The notes below the pieces were generated by a model. The model saw nothing but the letters and a program-made list of their open reading frames with translations. It had not been told where the DNA came from and made no database searches. A DNA stretch of 64,000 bases, from positions 1 through 64,000 of the forward strand of contig NZ_SSSR01000012.1 in the NCBI RefSeq assembly GCF_009469695.1. Reading direction: 5' to 3'. This document shows, piece after piece, positions 28,249-40,819 of this stretch (position 1 is the stretch's first letter; each line of letters opens with the position of its first letter). A program made the translations under genes and the position numbers. The DNA is from Propionivibrio limicola. GTDB lineage: Bacteria > Pseudomonadota > Gammaproteobacteria > Burkholderiales > Rhodocyclaceae.

Positions 28249-29295
28249 TTACAGGAAAACCGGTTCCGGCGTCAGTTCGACGCCGAATTTCTCCTGCACA
28301 TCGCGCTGTACGGCTTGCATCAGCGCTAACACATCGGCACCCGTCGCGCCACCGCGATTGACCAGCACCAATGCCTGCTTTTCGTACATACCAACCGGCC
28401 CAAGATCCTTGCCCTTCCAGCCGGCCTGATCGATCAACCAGCCGGCGGCCAGTTTCACGCCACCGTCGGCCTGCGGGTAATGCGGCAGGTTCGGATACGC
28501 TGCCAGCAGTTGCTCCGCCGTCGCCGCCGCGACAACCGGGTTGTGGAAGAAGCTGCCGGTGTTTGGAATCTCGGCCGGGTCAGGCAGTTTGCTCTGGCGC
28601 ACGGCAATCACGGCGTCGGCAATCTGGCGCGCATCCGCCTCTTCGATCGCCTGGGCCGCCAGTTCCTTGGCGATGTCGGCATAGCCGGTCAGCGGCTGCC
28701 AGTGTTTCGGCAGACGGAAAGTGACATCGGTGATGACGAAACGCCCGTCGAGGTGCCAGCCTTCCTGTTTGAAGACGCTGTCACGGTAGCCGAAGCGGCA
28801 GCCTGCGCGGTCGAAGCGCACACTCTCGCCACGCTGCATGTCAAAGGCGGTCAGCGCGTGGAAACGGTCGCCGGCTTCCAGCCCGTAGGCGCCGATGTTC
28901 TGGATCGGCGCCGCGCCGACGGTGCCGGGAATCAGCGACAGATTCTCCAGCCCCGGCCAGCCCTGCGCCAGCGTCCATTGCACGAAATCGTGCCAGTTCT
29001 CGCCGGCGCCGGCGCGCACGTACCACGCGTCAGCATCCTCGCCGACCAGCGCGCGGCCGGACATCGCCATGTGCAGCACGAGGCCGTCGAAGTCACCGGA
29101 GAGCACCAGATTGCTGCCGCCGCCCAGCACGAAGAAGCGGCAATCGCCGGGCGCATAGAAATCGGCCAGCGCGGCCAGCTGCTCGACTGACGTGATCCGC
29201 GCGTACAGCGCTGCATGCGCCGGCAAACCCAGCGTGTTGCGCTTGGCCAGATTGGCCTCGCGCTCGACGAAATCAGGCAAATCCGCTGCGTGCAT
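28249..29295 (-). CDS. murB: UDP-N-acetylmuramate dehydrogenase
   Basis: MurB reduces the enolpyruvyl group to make UDP-MurNAc in murein synthesis. The 348-aa protein is the E. coli-like type I form. It has the FAD-binding block [20 protein letters not shown], the substrate block [20 protein letters not shown], and near the C-terminus the catalytic Ser/Glu region [11 protein letters not shown] and [14 protein letters not shown]. The start at 29295 (MHAADLPDF) lies 13 bp after the metH stop, so it is probably co-transcribed with metH. Confidence 0.97.
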   Translation of the reverse strand: MHAADLPDFVEREANLAKRNTLGLPAHAALYARITSVEQLAALADFYAPGDCRFFVLGGGSNLVLSGDFDGLVLHMAMSGRALVGEDADAWYVRAGAGENWHDFVQWTLAQGWPGLENLSLIPGTVGAAPIQNIGAYGLEAGDRFHALTAFDMQRGESVRFDRAGCRFGYRDSVFKQEGWHLDGRFVITDVTFRLPKHWQPLTGYADIAKELAAQAIEEADARQIADAVIAVRQSKLPDPAEIPNTGSFFHNPVVAAATAEQLLAAYPNLPHYPQADGGVKLAAGWLIDQAGWKGKDLGPVGMYEKQALVLVNRGGATGADVLALMQAVQRDVQEKFGVELTPEPVFL

Positions 29296-29308
29296 GCGGC
29301 CGTCTCGC

Positions 29309-32989
<3,681 letters not shown>

Positions 32990-33008
32990 GGAAAACCTCG
33001 AAAAGAAA

Positions 33009-33040
33009 AAACCCGTCCAGCATCGTCGGCGAACGGGTTT
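33009..33040 (-). promoter_or_regulatory. Terminator-like hairpin in the metH leader (possible attenuator)
   Basis: On the minus strand AAACCCGT (33040-33033) and ACGGGTTT (33016-33009) form an 8-bp stem around a 16-nt loop, followed by TTTTTTCTTTT. It ends about 20 bp before the metH ATG and about 100 nt after the predicted transcription start, so any metH message must read through it. Two further inverted repeats precede it in the leader: CCGGCC-TGT-GGCCGG at about 33121-33135 and GCGGGCG-type arms at about 33060-33092. Confidence 0.6.
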
Positions 33041-33144
33041 CGGCAAAGTCATCGAATCACGCCCGCTTTAGCGAAATTTTTAATGCGCCCGCAAGCTGAA
33101 CTTCAAATCGGCGCGGCTCCGGCCACAGGCCGGAAAGAGGCCCG

Positions 33145-33173
33145 AATCTACGCGCTAAGCCATTGATTGTCAA
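33145..33173 (-). promoter_or_regulatory. Sigma-70 promoter of metH
   Basis: TTGACA (33168-33173 on the minus strand) is followed after 17 bases by TAGATT (33145-33150). The predicted start near 33138 leaves a leader of about 150 nt before the metH ATG. Confidence 0.75.
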
Positions 33174-33239
33174 TCAGGAACCGGCTTTTCAACGATCAGC
33201 GGAAAGCAATGCTGTTTTGTCTGCGATGGACAGCAAAAG

Positions 33240-33473
33240 TTATCCCGGTTTGTTTACTAATAATCCTTTTAATAAAAGACTATAAAAATAAAGCAAGAAA
33301 CAACTTTGTGGATAACTTCAAATTTTCATTTACGTACAAAGAGTTAGATCGAAAAACAGCCGTTATTTAAACTCTGTATCCGCCTGTGAATGAATTTGGA
33401 TAAGTTTTCCACAATCCAGCCTGTGGAAAAGAGCTCACTCTTTATCCACAGGGAATCCGGTGACTTATCCAAA
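33240..33473. other. Second dense cluster of DnaA boxes with an AT-rich flank
   Basis: Perfect boxes are TGTGGATAA (33307-33315) and TTATCCACA (33442-33450). One-mismatch boxes are TGTGAATGA (33385-33393), TTTGGATAA (33395-33403), TTTTCCACA (33405-33413), TGTGGAAAA (33422-33430) and TTATCCAAA (33465-33473); a weaker one is at 33240-33248. The stretch 33248-33370 is strikingly AT-rich for this genome. The gap 33174-33497 contains no convincing gene. It is about 23 kb from the dnaA region. Confidence 0.65.
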
Positions 33474-33497
33474 GGCAGAAAAAAGGCTTTGTGCGCG

Positions 33498-33989
33498 TTA
33501 GCCGCCCGAAACGGCAACGAAATTTGTACTGGTGCGAACGACGTGGCCGCTTTCGTCGAAATGCACGTTGAAAAAATGGGTGTAGCCGGCCTCCTCCTTC
33601 GTTTTCCAGTCCCAGACGTGTTCCTTCTTGAGCGAGAAGTAGAACTCATGGGCGGGCTTGCCGAGCAGGCGGCGGATTTGTTCGCGGGTCATGCCTTCCC
33701 TGACGTTCGCGAAGTTTTCCTCGGTCAGGATTTGCCGCACTTCGCGCACGATCTTGTCCGGGCCGAAATCGATCATGTAATTGACGATGCCGTTCGGCGT
33801 GCGCGGGTATTCCCACGTCGTCGTGCCGTCGTTGTCCAGCCATTCTGTCGTCGGTGGCCCCATGATTTGATGCACTTCCTGCATCGTCGTCCGGCCGGGC
33901 CGGATCTTTTCCAGATTGACGCTGTCGCAGGCGGGCAGGACGGCGGCGAGCAGGCCGGAATACAGTCCGATGAGCAAACGTTTGAGCAT
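33498..33989 (-). CDS. Lipoprotein with SmpA/OmlA (BamE-like) domains
   Basis: The 163-aa precursor has a lipoprotein signal (LLAAVLPAC; Cys about residue 21). Two BamE-like repeats follow: LEKIRPGRTTMQEVHQIMG with TTTWEY, and NFANVREGMTREQIRRLLG with HVWDWK. BamE/OmlA proteins sit in the outer membrane and support the Bam complex or cell-envelope stability; the tandem arrangement makes it a relative rather than BamE itself. The start at 33989 gives the signal sequence. It follows the ankyrin gene by 19 bp on the same strand. Confidence 0.85.
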   Translation of the reverse strand: MLKRLLIGLYSGLLAAVLPACDSVNLEKIRPGRTTMQEVHQIMGPPTTEWLDNDGTTTWEYPRTPNGIVNYMIDFGPDKIVREVRQILTEENFANVREGMTREQIRRLLGKPAHEFYFSLKKEHVWDWKTKEEAGYTHFFNVHFDESGHVVRTSTNFVAVSGG

Positions 33990-34008
33990 GGCGGTAGTCT
34001 CCTGACGC

Positions 34009-35124
34009 TTATTTCTGGGATTCGACGGCTTCATAGAGTTGCTGGCGCAGTTCCGTTGCCGGACGTCCTTCGGCCTCGGTCAGGCGGATTTGCCGCATCA
34101 GTTCGGCGATGCGTGCCCTTGTTGCCTGAACGTTTTTATCCGTCTTTTCCGCGACGGGTGGTTTTGTTGTCGTTGACCTCTTGCTGGCGACGATTTCCGC
34201 CCGTTCGGCACCAGGCGTGCCACGTTTGGCGGTGATGACGATGCTGCGCGACTGAAACGGAATCGGCGCCGGGCGGCGTGCGTTGCGCTGGGCGATGGCG
34301 CGACCGCGGAAGTCGTCGATCGCCTTTTTGAGCTGCGCGCGCAAGTCCTCGCTCGGCTGACCGGCGGCTTCCGCTTCGCGGATCTTGCGCAGCAGTTCCT
34401 CTATTTCGCTCGGTGCCGAGGCCGAGCGCGTGGCGACGCCAAAGTCTTCCTTCGGCGCCTTAACGGCGATTTCAAACTCCTCGGGCGAGGAAATCATCTT
34501 GCCGAGCCGGTAATGGTCGTAACGCATGGACAGCGTCAGGGCGTTGTCCCCCCAGTCGTTTTTCGATTTTGTGTCAGCGCCTGATTCGAGGAGCAGCTTG
34601 GCCAGTTCCTCGCGGCCTTCGCGCGCGGCCATCATCAGCGGCGTCGAACCGTTCGGCGAGCGCGCATTGACGTTGGCGCCACGCTCGATCAGGTATTTCG
34701 CCAACTCGGTGTGCCCGTTGAAAACGGCGTAGTGCAGCGCGCCCCAGTAGTGGCCGTCGCGGTTGATCGCAGCGCCGTGCTCGAGCAACCACTTGACGGC
34801 TTCCGCGTGGCCGTTCCAGGCCGCGAGTTGCAGCGGCTGTTCGCCGTTGTGGTTGGAACGGCGGGGATTGGCGCCGCGTGCGACGAAGAGCTCCATCAAT
34901 TCGATGTTGCCGTTCCAGGCGGCGTTCATCAGGCCGGTGCCGATCTGGCTGCCCTGGAATTCGGGGTCGAGGCCCTCGTCGAGCCATTGCCGGACTTTTT
35001 TGACATCGCCCCGTTCGATGGCCCAGCTGAAGGCCACGGGATCGGGCAAGTCGGCCAGTGCCGTGCCGGCGAACAGGCAAAGCCCCAGGAACAGAGCCTT
35101 GCCGCTTCTGGAAAGCGTACGCAT
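34009..35124 (-). CDS. Secreted ankyrin-repeat protein
   Basis: The 371-aa protein starts with a signal peptide (ALFLGLCLFAGTALA). Six or so ankyrin repeats fill about residues 28-215 (for example GEQPLQLAAWNGHAEAVKWL, ALHYAVFNGHTELAKYLIE, STPLMMAAREGREELAKLLL). The C-terminal 150 residues are charged and helical, with two similar segments (EIEELLRKIREAEAAGQPSE and IAELMRQIRLTEAEGRPATE), an internal duplication. The start at 35124 gives the signal peptide. It probably works in the periplasm in protein contacts; partners are unknown. It is divergent from the TonB-like gene. Confidence 0.82.
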   Translation of the reverse strand: MRTLSRSGKALFLGLCLFAGTALADLPDPVAFSWAIERGDVKKVRQWLDEGLDPEFQGSQIGTGLMNAAWNGNIELMELFVARGANPRRSNHNGEQPLQLAAWNGHAEAVKWLLEHGAAINRDGHYWGALHYAVFNGHTELAKYLIERGANVNARSPNGSTPLMMAAREGREELAKLLLESGADTKSKNDWGDNALTLSMRYDHYRLGKMISSPEEFEIAVKAPKEDFGVATRSASAPSEIEELLRKIREAEAAGQPSEDLRAQLKKAIDDFRGRAIAQRNARRPAPIPFQSRSIVITAKRGTPGAERAEIVASKRSTTTKPPVAEKTDKNVQATRARIAELMRQIRLTEAEGRPATELRQQLYEAVESQK

Positions 35125-35185
35125 CGTGAATACTCCTTGCTCGGCCGGAGGTGGAAATACATTCCGGCGGAAAAATTGGATTCTG

Positions 35186-35746
35186 ATGCAAAATACCCGA
35201 CTCATGTCATCCCGTCTGATCCTCGCTTTTGCGCTTTCGTTCGTCGTGCATGGCGGCCTGCTGGCGCCGACCGTTCTGAAGCGCTTTCCGGATTCGCCGC
35301 CGCGACCGGCGTTGCGGGCCGAACTGCGTCTGCCGCCGAAGCCACCACTCGCCATGCCCGATCCGGCCGACGCCTTGTTGAAAAATACGCTGGAGGCGGA
35401 GAAAGCTGAAAAGATCGACGAGAGGCCGCCAGTCAGGCAGGTGCCTGCGGTAGCCGCCAAGCCCGTCAAGCGTGCAGCCCCCCAGCGGGAAGTCCGGGCG
35501 GCGCAGCGCAAAATTTCAGAGCATTTGTTTTATCCCCCCGAGGCGGTGGCCCGGGGGTTGGAGGGCGAGGTTCGGCTGATCGTTAAGCTGGGGGCTGACG
35601 GTGCCGTCGAGGATGTGCATGTCGGGGCCAGCAGCGGCTACCCGATCCTCGACAACGCAGCGATCAAGGCGGCCTACGCGATGGGCCGGCTGACCGGCGC
35701 CACGTCGCGCGAATTGATCCTGCCGGTGATCTTCCGCCTGCAGTAA
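35186..35746 (+). CDS. TonB-like energy-transducer family protein
   Basis: The 186-aa protein has an N-terminal membrane anchor (LILAFALSFVVHGGLLAP) with the SxxxH-like His of TonB proteins, a Pro/Lys-rich spacer (about 35-95) and a C-terminal TonB domain (about 100-186, YPPEAVARGLEGEVRLIVKL; SGYPILDNAAIKAAY). No exbB or exbD is adjacent. ATG 35186 has a GGA at good spacing; ATG 35204 is an alternative. It ends 4 bp before the convergent trmB stop. Confidence 0.82.
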   Translation: MQNTRLMSSRLILAFALSFVVHGGLLAPTVLKRFPDSPPRPALRAELRLPPKPPLAMPDPADALLKNTLEAEKAEKIDERPPVRQVPAVAAKPVKRAAPQREVRAAQRKISEHLFYPPEAVARGLEGEVRLIVKLGADGAVEDVHVGASSGYPILDNAAIKAAYAMGRLTGATSRELILPVIFRLQ

Positions 35747-35749
35747 GGC

Positions 35750-36511
35750 TTACTTGCGGCGGAAGACGAGATCCCAGACGCCGTGCCCGAGGCGGATGCC
35801 GCGCTGCTCGAACTTGGTCAGCGGCCGGTAGTCGGGGCGTGGCGCAAAGCCACCGGTTGCCGCGTCGGCCGTGTTTTGCAACGCCGGCTCGGCCGAGAGC
35901 ACTTCCAGCATCTGCTCGGCGTAGTTTTCCCAGTCGGTCGCGCAGTGGATATAGCCGCCCGGCTTGAGTCGGCTGGCCAGCATCGCCACGAGCGGCGGCT
36001 GGATCAGGCGGCGCTTGTGATGGCGCGCCTTCGGCCACGGATCGGGAAAGAAGATATGCACGCCGTCGAGCGATCCCGGCACGATCATGTCGCGCAGCAC
36101 TTCGACCGCGTCGTGCTGGATGATGCGCTGGTTGGCCAGCCCCTTCTCGGCGATCAGCTTGCACAGGCTGCCGACACCCGGCGTATGCACTTCGACGCCG
36201 ATGTAGTCGTTTTGCGGGTTGGTCTCGGCGATCGTCGCCGAGGTCTCGCCCATGCCGAAGCCGATTTCGAGAATATGCGGCGCGCTACGTCCGAACACGG
36301 CGTCGAGATCGAGCGGCGAGGCGGCATAGGGGATGCCGATCTTCGCCATCATCTCGTCGTAGTAGCGCTGCTGGGCGTTCGAGACGCGGCCCTGACGCAG
36401 CACGAAGCTGCGGATGTGGCCGGCGCGGCCGGCCGTGTAGACGCCTTCCGGCGTCTCCTGATTTTCCTGCTTGGTTTCTTCGCTCAAGACGGTCTCGCTA
36501 ATCTGGCTCAC
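35750..36511 (-). CDS. trmB: tRNA (guanine-N7)-methyltransferase
   Basis: TrmB makes m7G46 in tRNA. The 253-aa protein has the SAM-binding motif [16 protein letters not shown] and the family signature [16 protein letters not shown], and ends [13 protein letters not shown]. The start is a GTG at 36511 that overlaps the thiG stop as GTGA; an in-frame TTG at 36487 is an alternative. thiS-thiG-trmB is a common betaproteobacterial order, so coupling to the thiamine genes is expected. Confidence 0.93.
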   Translation of the reverse strand: MSQISETVLSEETKQENQETPEGVYTAGRAGHIRSFVLRQGRVSNAQQRYYDEMMAKIGIPYAASPLDLDAVFGRSAPHILEIGFGMGETSATIAETNPQNDYIGVEVHTPGVGSLCKLIAEKGLANQRIIQHDAVEVLRDMIVPGSLDGVHIFFPDPWPKARHHKRRLIQPPLVAMLASRLKPGGYIHCATDWENYAEQMLEVLSAEPALQNTADAATGGFAPRPDYRPLTKFEQRGIRLGHGVWDLVFRRK

Positions 36512-37302
36512 GAACCGATCAGGCCGGTCGTCGGCGACGACGGGTCGGCCGAGTAGTACTTGCGCGGCATGCGTCCGGCGAGGAAGGCTTCGCGGCCGGC
36601 TTCGACCGCCTTCTTCATGGCGCTGCCCATCAGCACCGGGTTCTTGGCGTGGGCGATGGCGGTGTTCATCAGGATGCCGTCGCAGCCGAGTTCCATGGCG
36701 ATCGTGGCGTCCGACGCCGTACCGACGCCGGCATCGACGAGGACCGGCACCTTGAGGCTGTCGATGATCAGGCGCAGGTTCCACGGATTGACGATGCCCA
36801 TGCCGGAACCGATCAGCGAAGCGAGTGGCATCACCGCCACGCAACCAATGTCCTCAAGCATCTTGGCCTGGATCGGGTCGTCCGAGCAGTACACCATCAC
36901 GTCGAAACCGTCCTTGACCAGCACTTCGGCGGCCTTTAGCGTTTCCGGCATGTTCGGGAAGAGGTTGGTCGGATCGCCGAGCACTTCGAGCTTGCACAGC
37001 GAATGGCCGTCGAGCAGTTCGCGGCCGAGGCGCAGCGTGCGGATGGCATCCTCCGCCGTGTAGCAGCCGGCGGTGTTCGGCAGGATGGTGAATTGCGACG
37101 GCGGCAGCGCGTCGAGCAGGTTCGGCTCGCCCGGATTCTGGCCGATATTGACGCGGCGGATGGCGACGGTGACGATCTCGGCGCCCGAGGCGTCGATGGC
37201 CGCGCGCGTTTCGGCGAAATCCTTGTACTTGCCGGTGCCGACCAGCAGGCGCGAACGGTAGGTCTTGCCTGCAATGGTCAGGCTGTGCATTTGATTGTCC
37301 AT
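36508..37302 (-). CDS. thiG: Thiazole synthase
   Basis: ThiG forms the thiazole ring of thiamine from deoxyxylulose phosphate, dehydroglycine and ThiS thiocarboxylate. The 264-aa TIM barrel shows the substrate Lys in LCKLEVLGD and the family blocks [32 protein letters not shown] and [14 protein letters not shown]. It lies 21 bp after thiS and is coupled to trmB. Confidence 0.97.
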   Translation of the reverse strand: MDNQMHSLTIAGKTYRSRLLVGTGKYKDFAETRAAIDASGAEIVTVAIRRVNIGQNPGEPNLLDALPPSQFTILPNTAGCYTAEDAIRTLRLGRELLDGHSLCKLEVLGDPTNLFPNMPETLKAAEVLVKDGFDVMVYCSDDPIQAKMLEDIGCVAVMPLASLIGSGMGIVNPWNLRLIIDSLKVPVLVDAGVGTASDATIAMELGCDGILMNTAIAHAKNPVLMGSAMKKAVEAGREAFLAGRMPRKYYSADPSSPTTGLIGS

Positions 37303-37323
37303 GACATCTCCAGAAAATAGTGC

Positions 37324-37524
37324 TTAGCCGCCGCCAACGGCGACGACGATTTCGAGTCTGTCGCCGTCCGCCAGCGTGACTTCCGCATGGCGGCCGCGCG
37401 GCACGATTTCGCCGTTGCGTTCGACCGCAATGCGCTTGCCCGTATAGCCGAGTGTTTCAACCAGAGCCGCCACCGTCAGGGGCGAGGGGAATTGGCGTGT
37501 TTCGCCGTTGAGTGATATTTCCAT
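37324..37524 (-). CDS. thiS: Sulfur carrier protein ThiS
   Basis: This 66-aa ubiquitin-like protein starts [20 protein letters not shown] and ends in the glycine tail that is thiocarboxylated (VVAVGGG). It delivers sulfur to ThiG. The start at 37524 fits the family; a longer frame to 37560 is not needed. Confidence 0.95.
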   Translation of the reverse strand: MEISLNGETRQFPSPLTVAALVETLGYTGKRIAVERNGEIVPRGRHAEVTLADGDRLEIVVAVGGG

Positions 37525-37566
37525 GGGGCGCGATTTTATCACGCCCGCCGCACGGGCCAATTTCGC

Positions 37567-38907
37567 TTATTGACGTCCCGCCAAAGACATACGTTCGAGA
37601 AATGCGTTCAAGCGGCCGGCCAGGCCGGGCGTTTCGGCCTCGGCGTAATCGTAGCGAACGCGCAGCATCGGCTTCTCAAGTGCCATAAGCCGGCCAAGAT
37701 CGGAAGGCGAAGCCGACACGATGGCGTCGGCGGGAATGGCGTCGAGTGTCGCATGCAGATCGTTCAGTTGCTCGTCGCTGTAACCGAGCGCCGGCACGAC
37801 ATCGGCGAGATGCGGATAGCGCTCGTAGGCGGCCGCCAGCACGCCGACGGCCCACGGACGTGGATCGACGATCACCGCGCCGGCCGCCTTCGCCGCCAGC
37901 CAGCCGGCGCCCGATGGCATGCCGCCGTGCGTGACGGTCGGGCCGTCTTCGACGACGACGACGCGTTTGCCGGCCACCGCTGCCGGTTCGTCGAGCCGGG
38001 CCGGGGACGCCGTGCGGATGATCTCGGCAGCCGGATTGAGATGCCGGATATTGGCTGCGAGTTGTGCCACGGCGGTGGGCGCCGCCGTGTCCGTCTTGGC
38101 GATGAGCACCGTGTCCGCCATGCGCACGACGGCTTCGCCCGGATGGTAGCCAGACTCATGCCCGACGCGCATCGGATCGACGAGGCAGATGTTCCAGTCG
38201 GGACGGAAGAAGGAAAAATCGTTGTTGCCGCCGTCCCACAGGAGGAGGTCGTTTTCCGCCTCGGCGAGCCGCAGGATGCGCGCGTAGTCCACGCCGGCAT
38301 AGACCGTGTGGCCGATCGCCAGATGCGGCTCGTACTCCTCGCGTTCCTCGACGGTGCATTGCGCGGCGGCCAGATCGGCGAGGCAGGTGAAACGCTGTGC
38401 CGCCTGCCGGGCGAGATCGCCGTACGGCATCGGGTGGCGGACGACACCGACGTGCAAGCCACGCTCCTTGAGCAGGCGCGCGAGGTAGCGGCTCGTCTGG
38501 GACTTCCCGCACCCTGTACGCACGGCCGTGATGGCGATGACCGGTACGCGTGCCGGCAACTGGGTTGATCGGGGACCGAGCAGCGAAAAGTCGGCGCCGG
38601 CCGCGAGGGCTCGCGAGGCCAGGTGCATGACGTATTCATGGGGAACGTCGCTGTAGGCGAAGATCACCTCGTCGACCGCATGTTCGCGCAGCAGCATCTC
38701 CAGCCCTGCCTCATCAACGATGTTAATTCCGTTAGGGTAAAACGCGCCGGCCAGTTCGGCAGGATAGCGGCGGTTGGCGATGCCGCTGATCTGCGCCGCG
38801 GTAAACGCGACGACTTCGATAGCCGCATCGTTGCGGAAGGCCACGTTGAAGTTGTGGAAGTCTCGTCCTGCCGCCCCCAGAATCACGATCCGTCGCCTGT
38901 TTGTCAT
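37567..38907 (-). CDS. Cyclic 2,3-diphosphoglycerate synthetase-like P-loop protein
   Basis: The 446-aa protein has an N-terminal Rossmann-like segment (RIVILGAAGRDFHNFNVAFR) and a P-loop at about residue 130 (ITAVRTGCGKSQTSRYLARLL). The central block NDLLLWDGGNNDFSFFRPD is typical of the cyclic-2,3-diphosphoglycerate synthetase family. In methanogens that enzyme makes cyclic 2,3-bisphosphoglycerate; bacterial homologues are common but their product is unproven. The start at 38907 has GGGAGAG upstream. It lies 42 bp upstream of thiS; a functional link to thiamine is not evident. Confidence 0.75.
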   Translation of the reverse strand: MTNRRRIVILGAAGRDFHNFNVAFRNDAAIEVVAFTAAQISGIANRRYPAELAGAFYPNGINIVDEAGLEMLLREHAVDEVIFAYSDVPHEYVMHLASRALAAGADFSLLGPRSTQLPARVPVIAITAVRTGCGKSQTSRYLARLLKERGLHVGVVRHPMPYGDLARQAAQRFTCLADLAAAQCTVEEREEYEPHLAIGHTVYAGVDYARILRLAEAENDLLLWDGGNNDFSFFRPDWNICLVDPMRVGHESGYHPGEAVVRMADTVLIAKTDTAAPTAVAQLAANIRHLNPAAEIIRTASPARLDEPAAVAGKRVVVVEDGPTVTHGGMPSGAGWLAAKAAGAVIVDPRPWAVGVLAAAYERYPHLADVVPALGYSDEQLNDLHATLDAIPADAIVSASPSDLGRLMALEKPMLRVRYDYAEAETPGLAGRLNAFLERMSLAGRQ

Positions 38908-39028
38908 GGCAGACTCTCCCGTTGTCGGAGATTTCATTATTGACCACGCAAACAGCTACGCCAAGGCGCTTGTCCGCTGCTCGATGAACCGCACCAGCCG
39001 TGCCTCTTGTCGCGCCTGTGGAGGGAAA

Positions 39029-40654
39029 TCAGGGTGCGTTGAAATCAGCGGATCGGCGTACCGCTTGCAATACTTCGGCTGGCGTGCAGTGCTCGGTATC
39101 GATGACCAGGCAATCTGTTTTTTCGGTCTCGGACAAGGGGTCGAGCGCGTTCATCTGCTGCATCAAAACGGTTGTATCGGCCTCCGAAACGTCGGAACCG
39201 GCGACGGCACGGGCAGCTAGTCGCTGCTGTAAAAGTTCCTCCGGTGCTTGACAGGCAAGCAGTCGAAAAGGCACTGACAACTGCTCCGCGAGCGTGCGAA
39301 ACAACTCCCGTTGCCACGCCTTCAGGCTGGCCGCATCGACCACCACCGGATAGCCGGCCATCAGCACCTGACGGGACAGTTCGCTCAGGCGTGCGTACGT
39401 CGCGGACGTCATTTCCGCGCCATAGATGTTGCGCCCCGTCGCCCGGCTGTCGGCCCGCAAAGGCAGGCTCGCCAGGCGCTTGCGCTCGACATCGGAACGC
39501 AGCCGGATGGCGCCCGTCGCTTCGAGCAGGATTTGCGAAACCCAGCTTTTCCCCGATCCGGAGAAGCCGTGCAGGAGGGTTAGCTGGCGCATCGGGGGGG
39601 CGGTCGCACGCTGCGCGTAATCGAGATACTGGCCGCACACGGCGAGTTCGTGCTGCTGGCCGCCCCCCTCTTCCTGCCCGGCGCGAATGGCGGCGACCTT
39701 GGCGCGCACCAGCGCCCGATAGACCTGGTAGAAGGCGAGCAACGGCAAGCCGGCATAGTCACCTGTTTGCTCAAGATAGCGGTTGAGAAAACGGTGCGCA
39801 TAGTCGGCTCGGCCGCGCTCTTCCAGATCCATGACCATGAAGGCGACTTCATTGATGACGTCGATCCAGCGCAGGTTCGGATTGAACTCGATGCAGTCGA
39901 AAATCAGCGGCTTGCCGCGCATGAGCGCGATGTTGCCGAGATGCAGGTCGCCATGGCACTCGCGAACCATGCCGACGTGCTGGCGGGAAACGATAATCCC
40001 GTCAAGCGCGCACCAGCTAGCGTGGCTCCAGCGTTCCAGCCTGTCGAGGCCGCCGGCGCAATTTTCTGCCGGCAGGGCGTGGCGGAGTTGGCGCAGATTT
40101 TCGGCCATGGCTTCCCAGACGACACTTGGTGATCCGTAAGCCGCGCTGGCCGGGCAGCGCGGCGCCTGTGCATGGAAAGCGGCAATGCGGTCGGCCAGCG
40201 CATCGATTAATTCTGCTGGTACGGCGTTGTGGGCCAGGCGCCGGTCGAGCAGTGACGACTGTGGAAAGCGGCGCATCTTGACCGCGTATTCGATGGCCGC
40301 GCCTTCGCCCGCCAGGCACGGCGCTTGTGGTGTGCCGGTGATCGGCACCACCGCCAGATAGAGTTCCGGAGCCAGACGGCGGTTGAGGCGAAGTTCCTCC
40401 TCGCAGCACAGGCGCCGCTTGTCGAGCGAGCTGAAATCGAGAAAGCCGAGATTGACCGGTTTTTTGATCTTGTACGCGAAACGCCCGTTGAGCAAAACGT
40501 AGGAAATATGCGTTTCCACCACCCGTATCCGGTGGCGGAAAACGGACGAATCGGTTTGCGGCCATGACCGAACGAGCAGTTGCTGCGCGCGCGCGTTCGT
40601 TTCGGGCGACGTCGCGTCCGGCGGAGGCGCGGTGGGGAGGTTGATGGTACGCAT
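39029..40654 (-). CDS. Two-domain protein: aminoglycoside-phosphotransferase-like kinase plus P-loop kinase
   Basis: The 541-aa protein carries two nucleotide-using domains. The N-terminal part (about 40-330) is an APH-like kinase with RECHGDLHLGNIAL (catalytic Asp) and LIFDCIEFNPNLRWID (metal Asp). The C-terminal part (about 350-530) is an AAA_33/zeta-like P-loop kinase domain with LLHGFSGSGKSWVSQ. This architecture is widespread in proteobacteria but its substrate is unknown; nothing in the context suggests antibiotic resistance. The ATG at 40654 was chosen over an upstream frame extension because GGGAACCG lies before it and the extension is poorly conserved in character. Confidence 0.82.
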   Translation of the reverse strand: MRTINLPTAPPPDATSPETNARAQQLLVRSWPQTDSSVFRHRIRVVETHISYVLLNGRFAYKIKKPVNLGFLDFSSLDKRRLCCEEELRLNRRLAPELYLAVVPITGTPQAPCLAGEGAAIEYAVKMRRFPQSSLLDRRLAHNAVPAELIDALADRIAAFHAQAPRCPASAAYGSPSVVWEAMAENLRQLRHALPAENCAGGLDRLERWSHASWCALDGIIVSRQHVGMVRECHGDLHLGNIALMRGKPLIFDCIEFNPNLRWIDVINEVAFMVMDLEERGRADYAHRFLNRYLEQTGDYAGLPLLAFYQVYRALVRAKVAAIRAGQEEGGGQQHELAVCGQYLDYAQRATAPPMRQLTLLHGFSGSGKSWVSQILLEATGAIRLRSDVERKRLASLPLRADSRATGRNIYGAEMTSATYARLSELSRQVLMAGYPVVVDAASLKAWQRELFRTLAEQLSVPFRLLACQAPEELLQQRLAARAVAGSDVSEADTTVLMQQMNALDPLSETEKTDCLVIDTEHCTPAEVLQAVRRSADFNAP

Positions 40655-40819
40655 GCGGTTCCCGGTTTGCCAAGGGGGTTCCAAACACTGTATTCAGGAA
40701 GCCCTTTGAAACTAGACCATCGATGTGGCGCCCGCAATCGTGGAATCGGGAAGTTGCAGCCATGCGTCGGCGGCGCGAGACCGCGCGGCCAATGCCTGTT
40801 TCACGTGAAGCGTTTTGCG

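Noticed and set aside
32990-33170. Known SAH riboswitch in front of metH
   Set aside because: The conserved GAGGAGCGCUGC-like core could not be found in the leader, so only an unassigned attenuator is reported.
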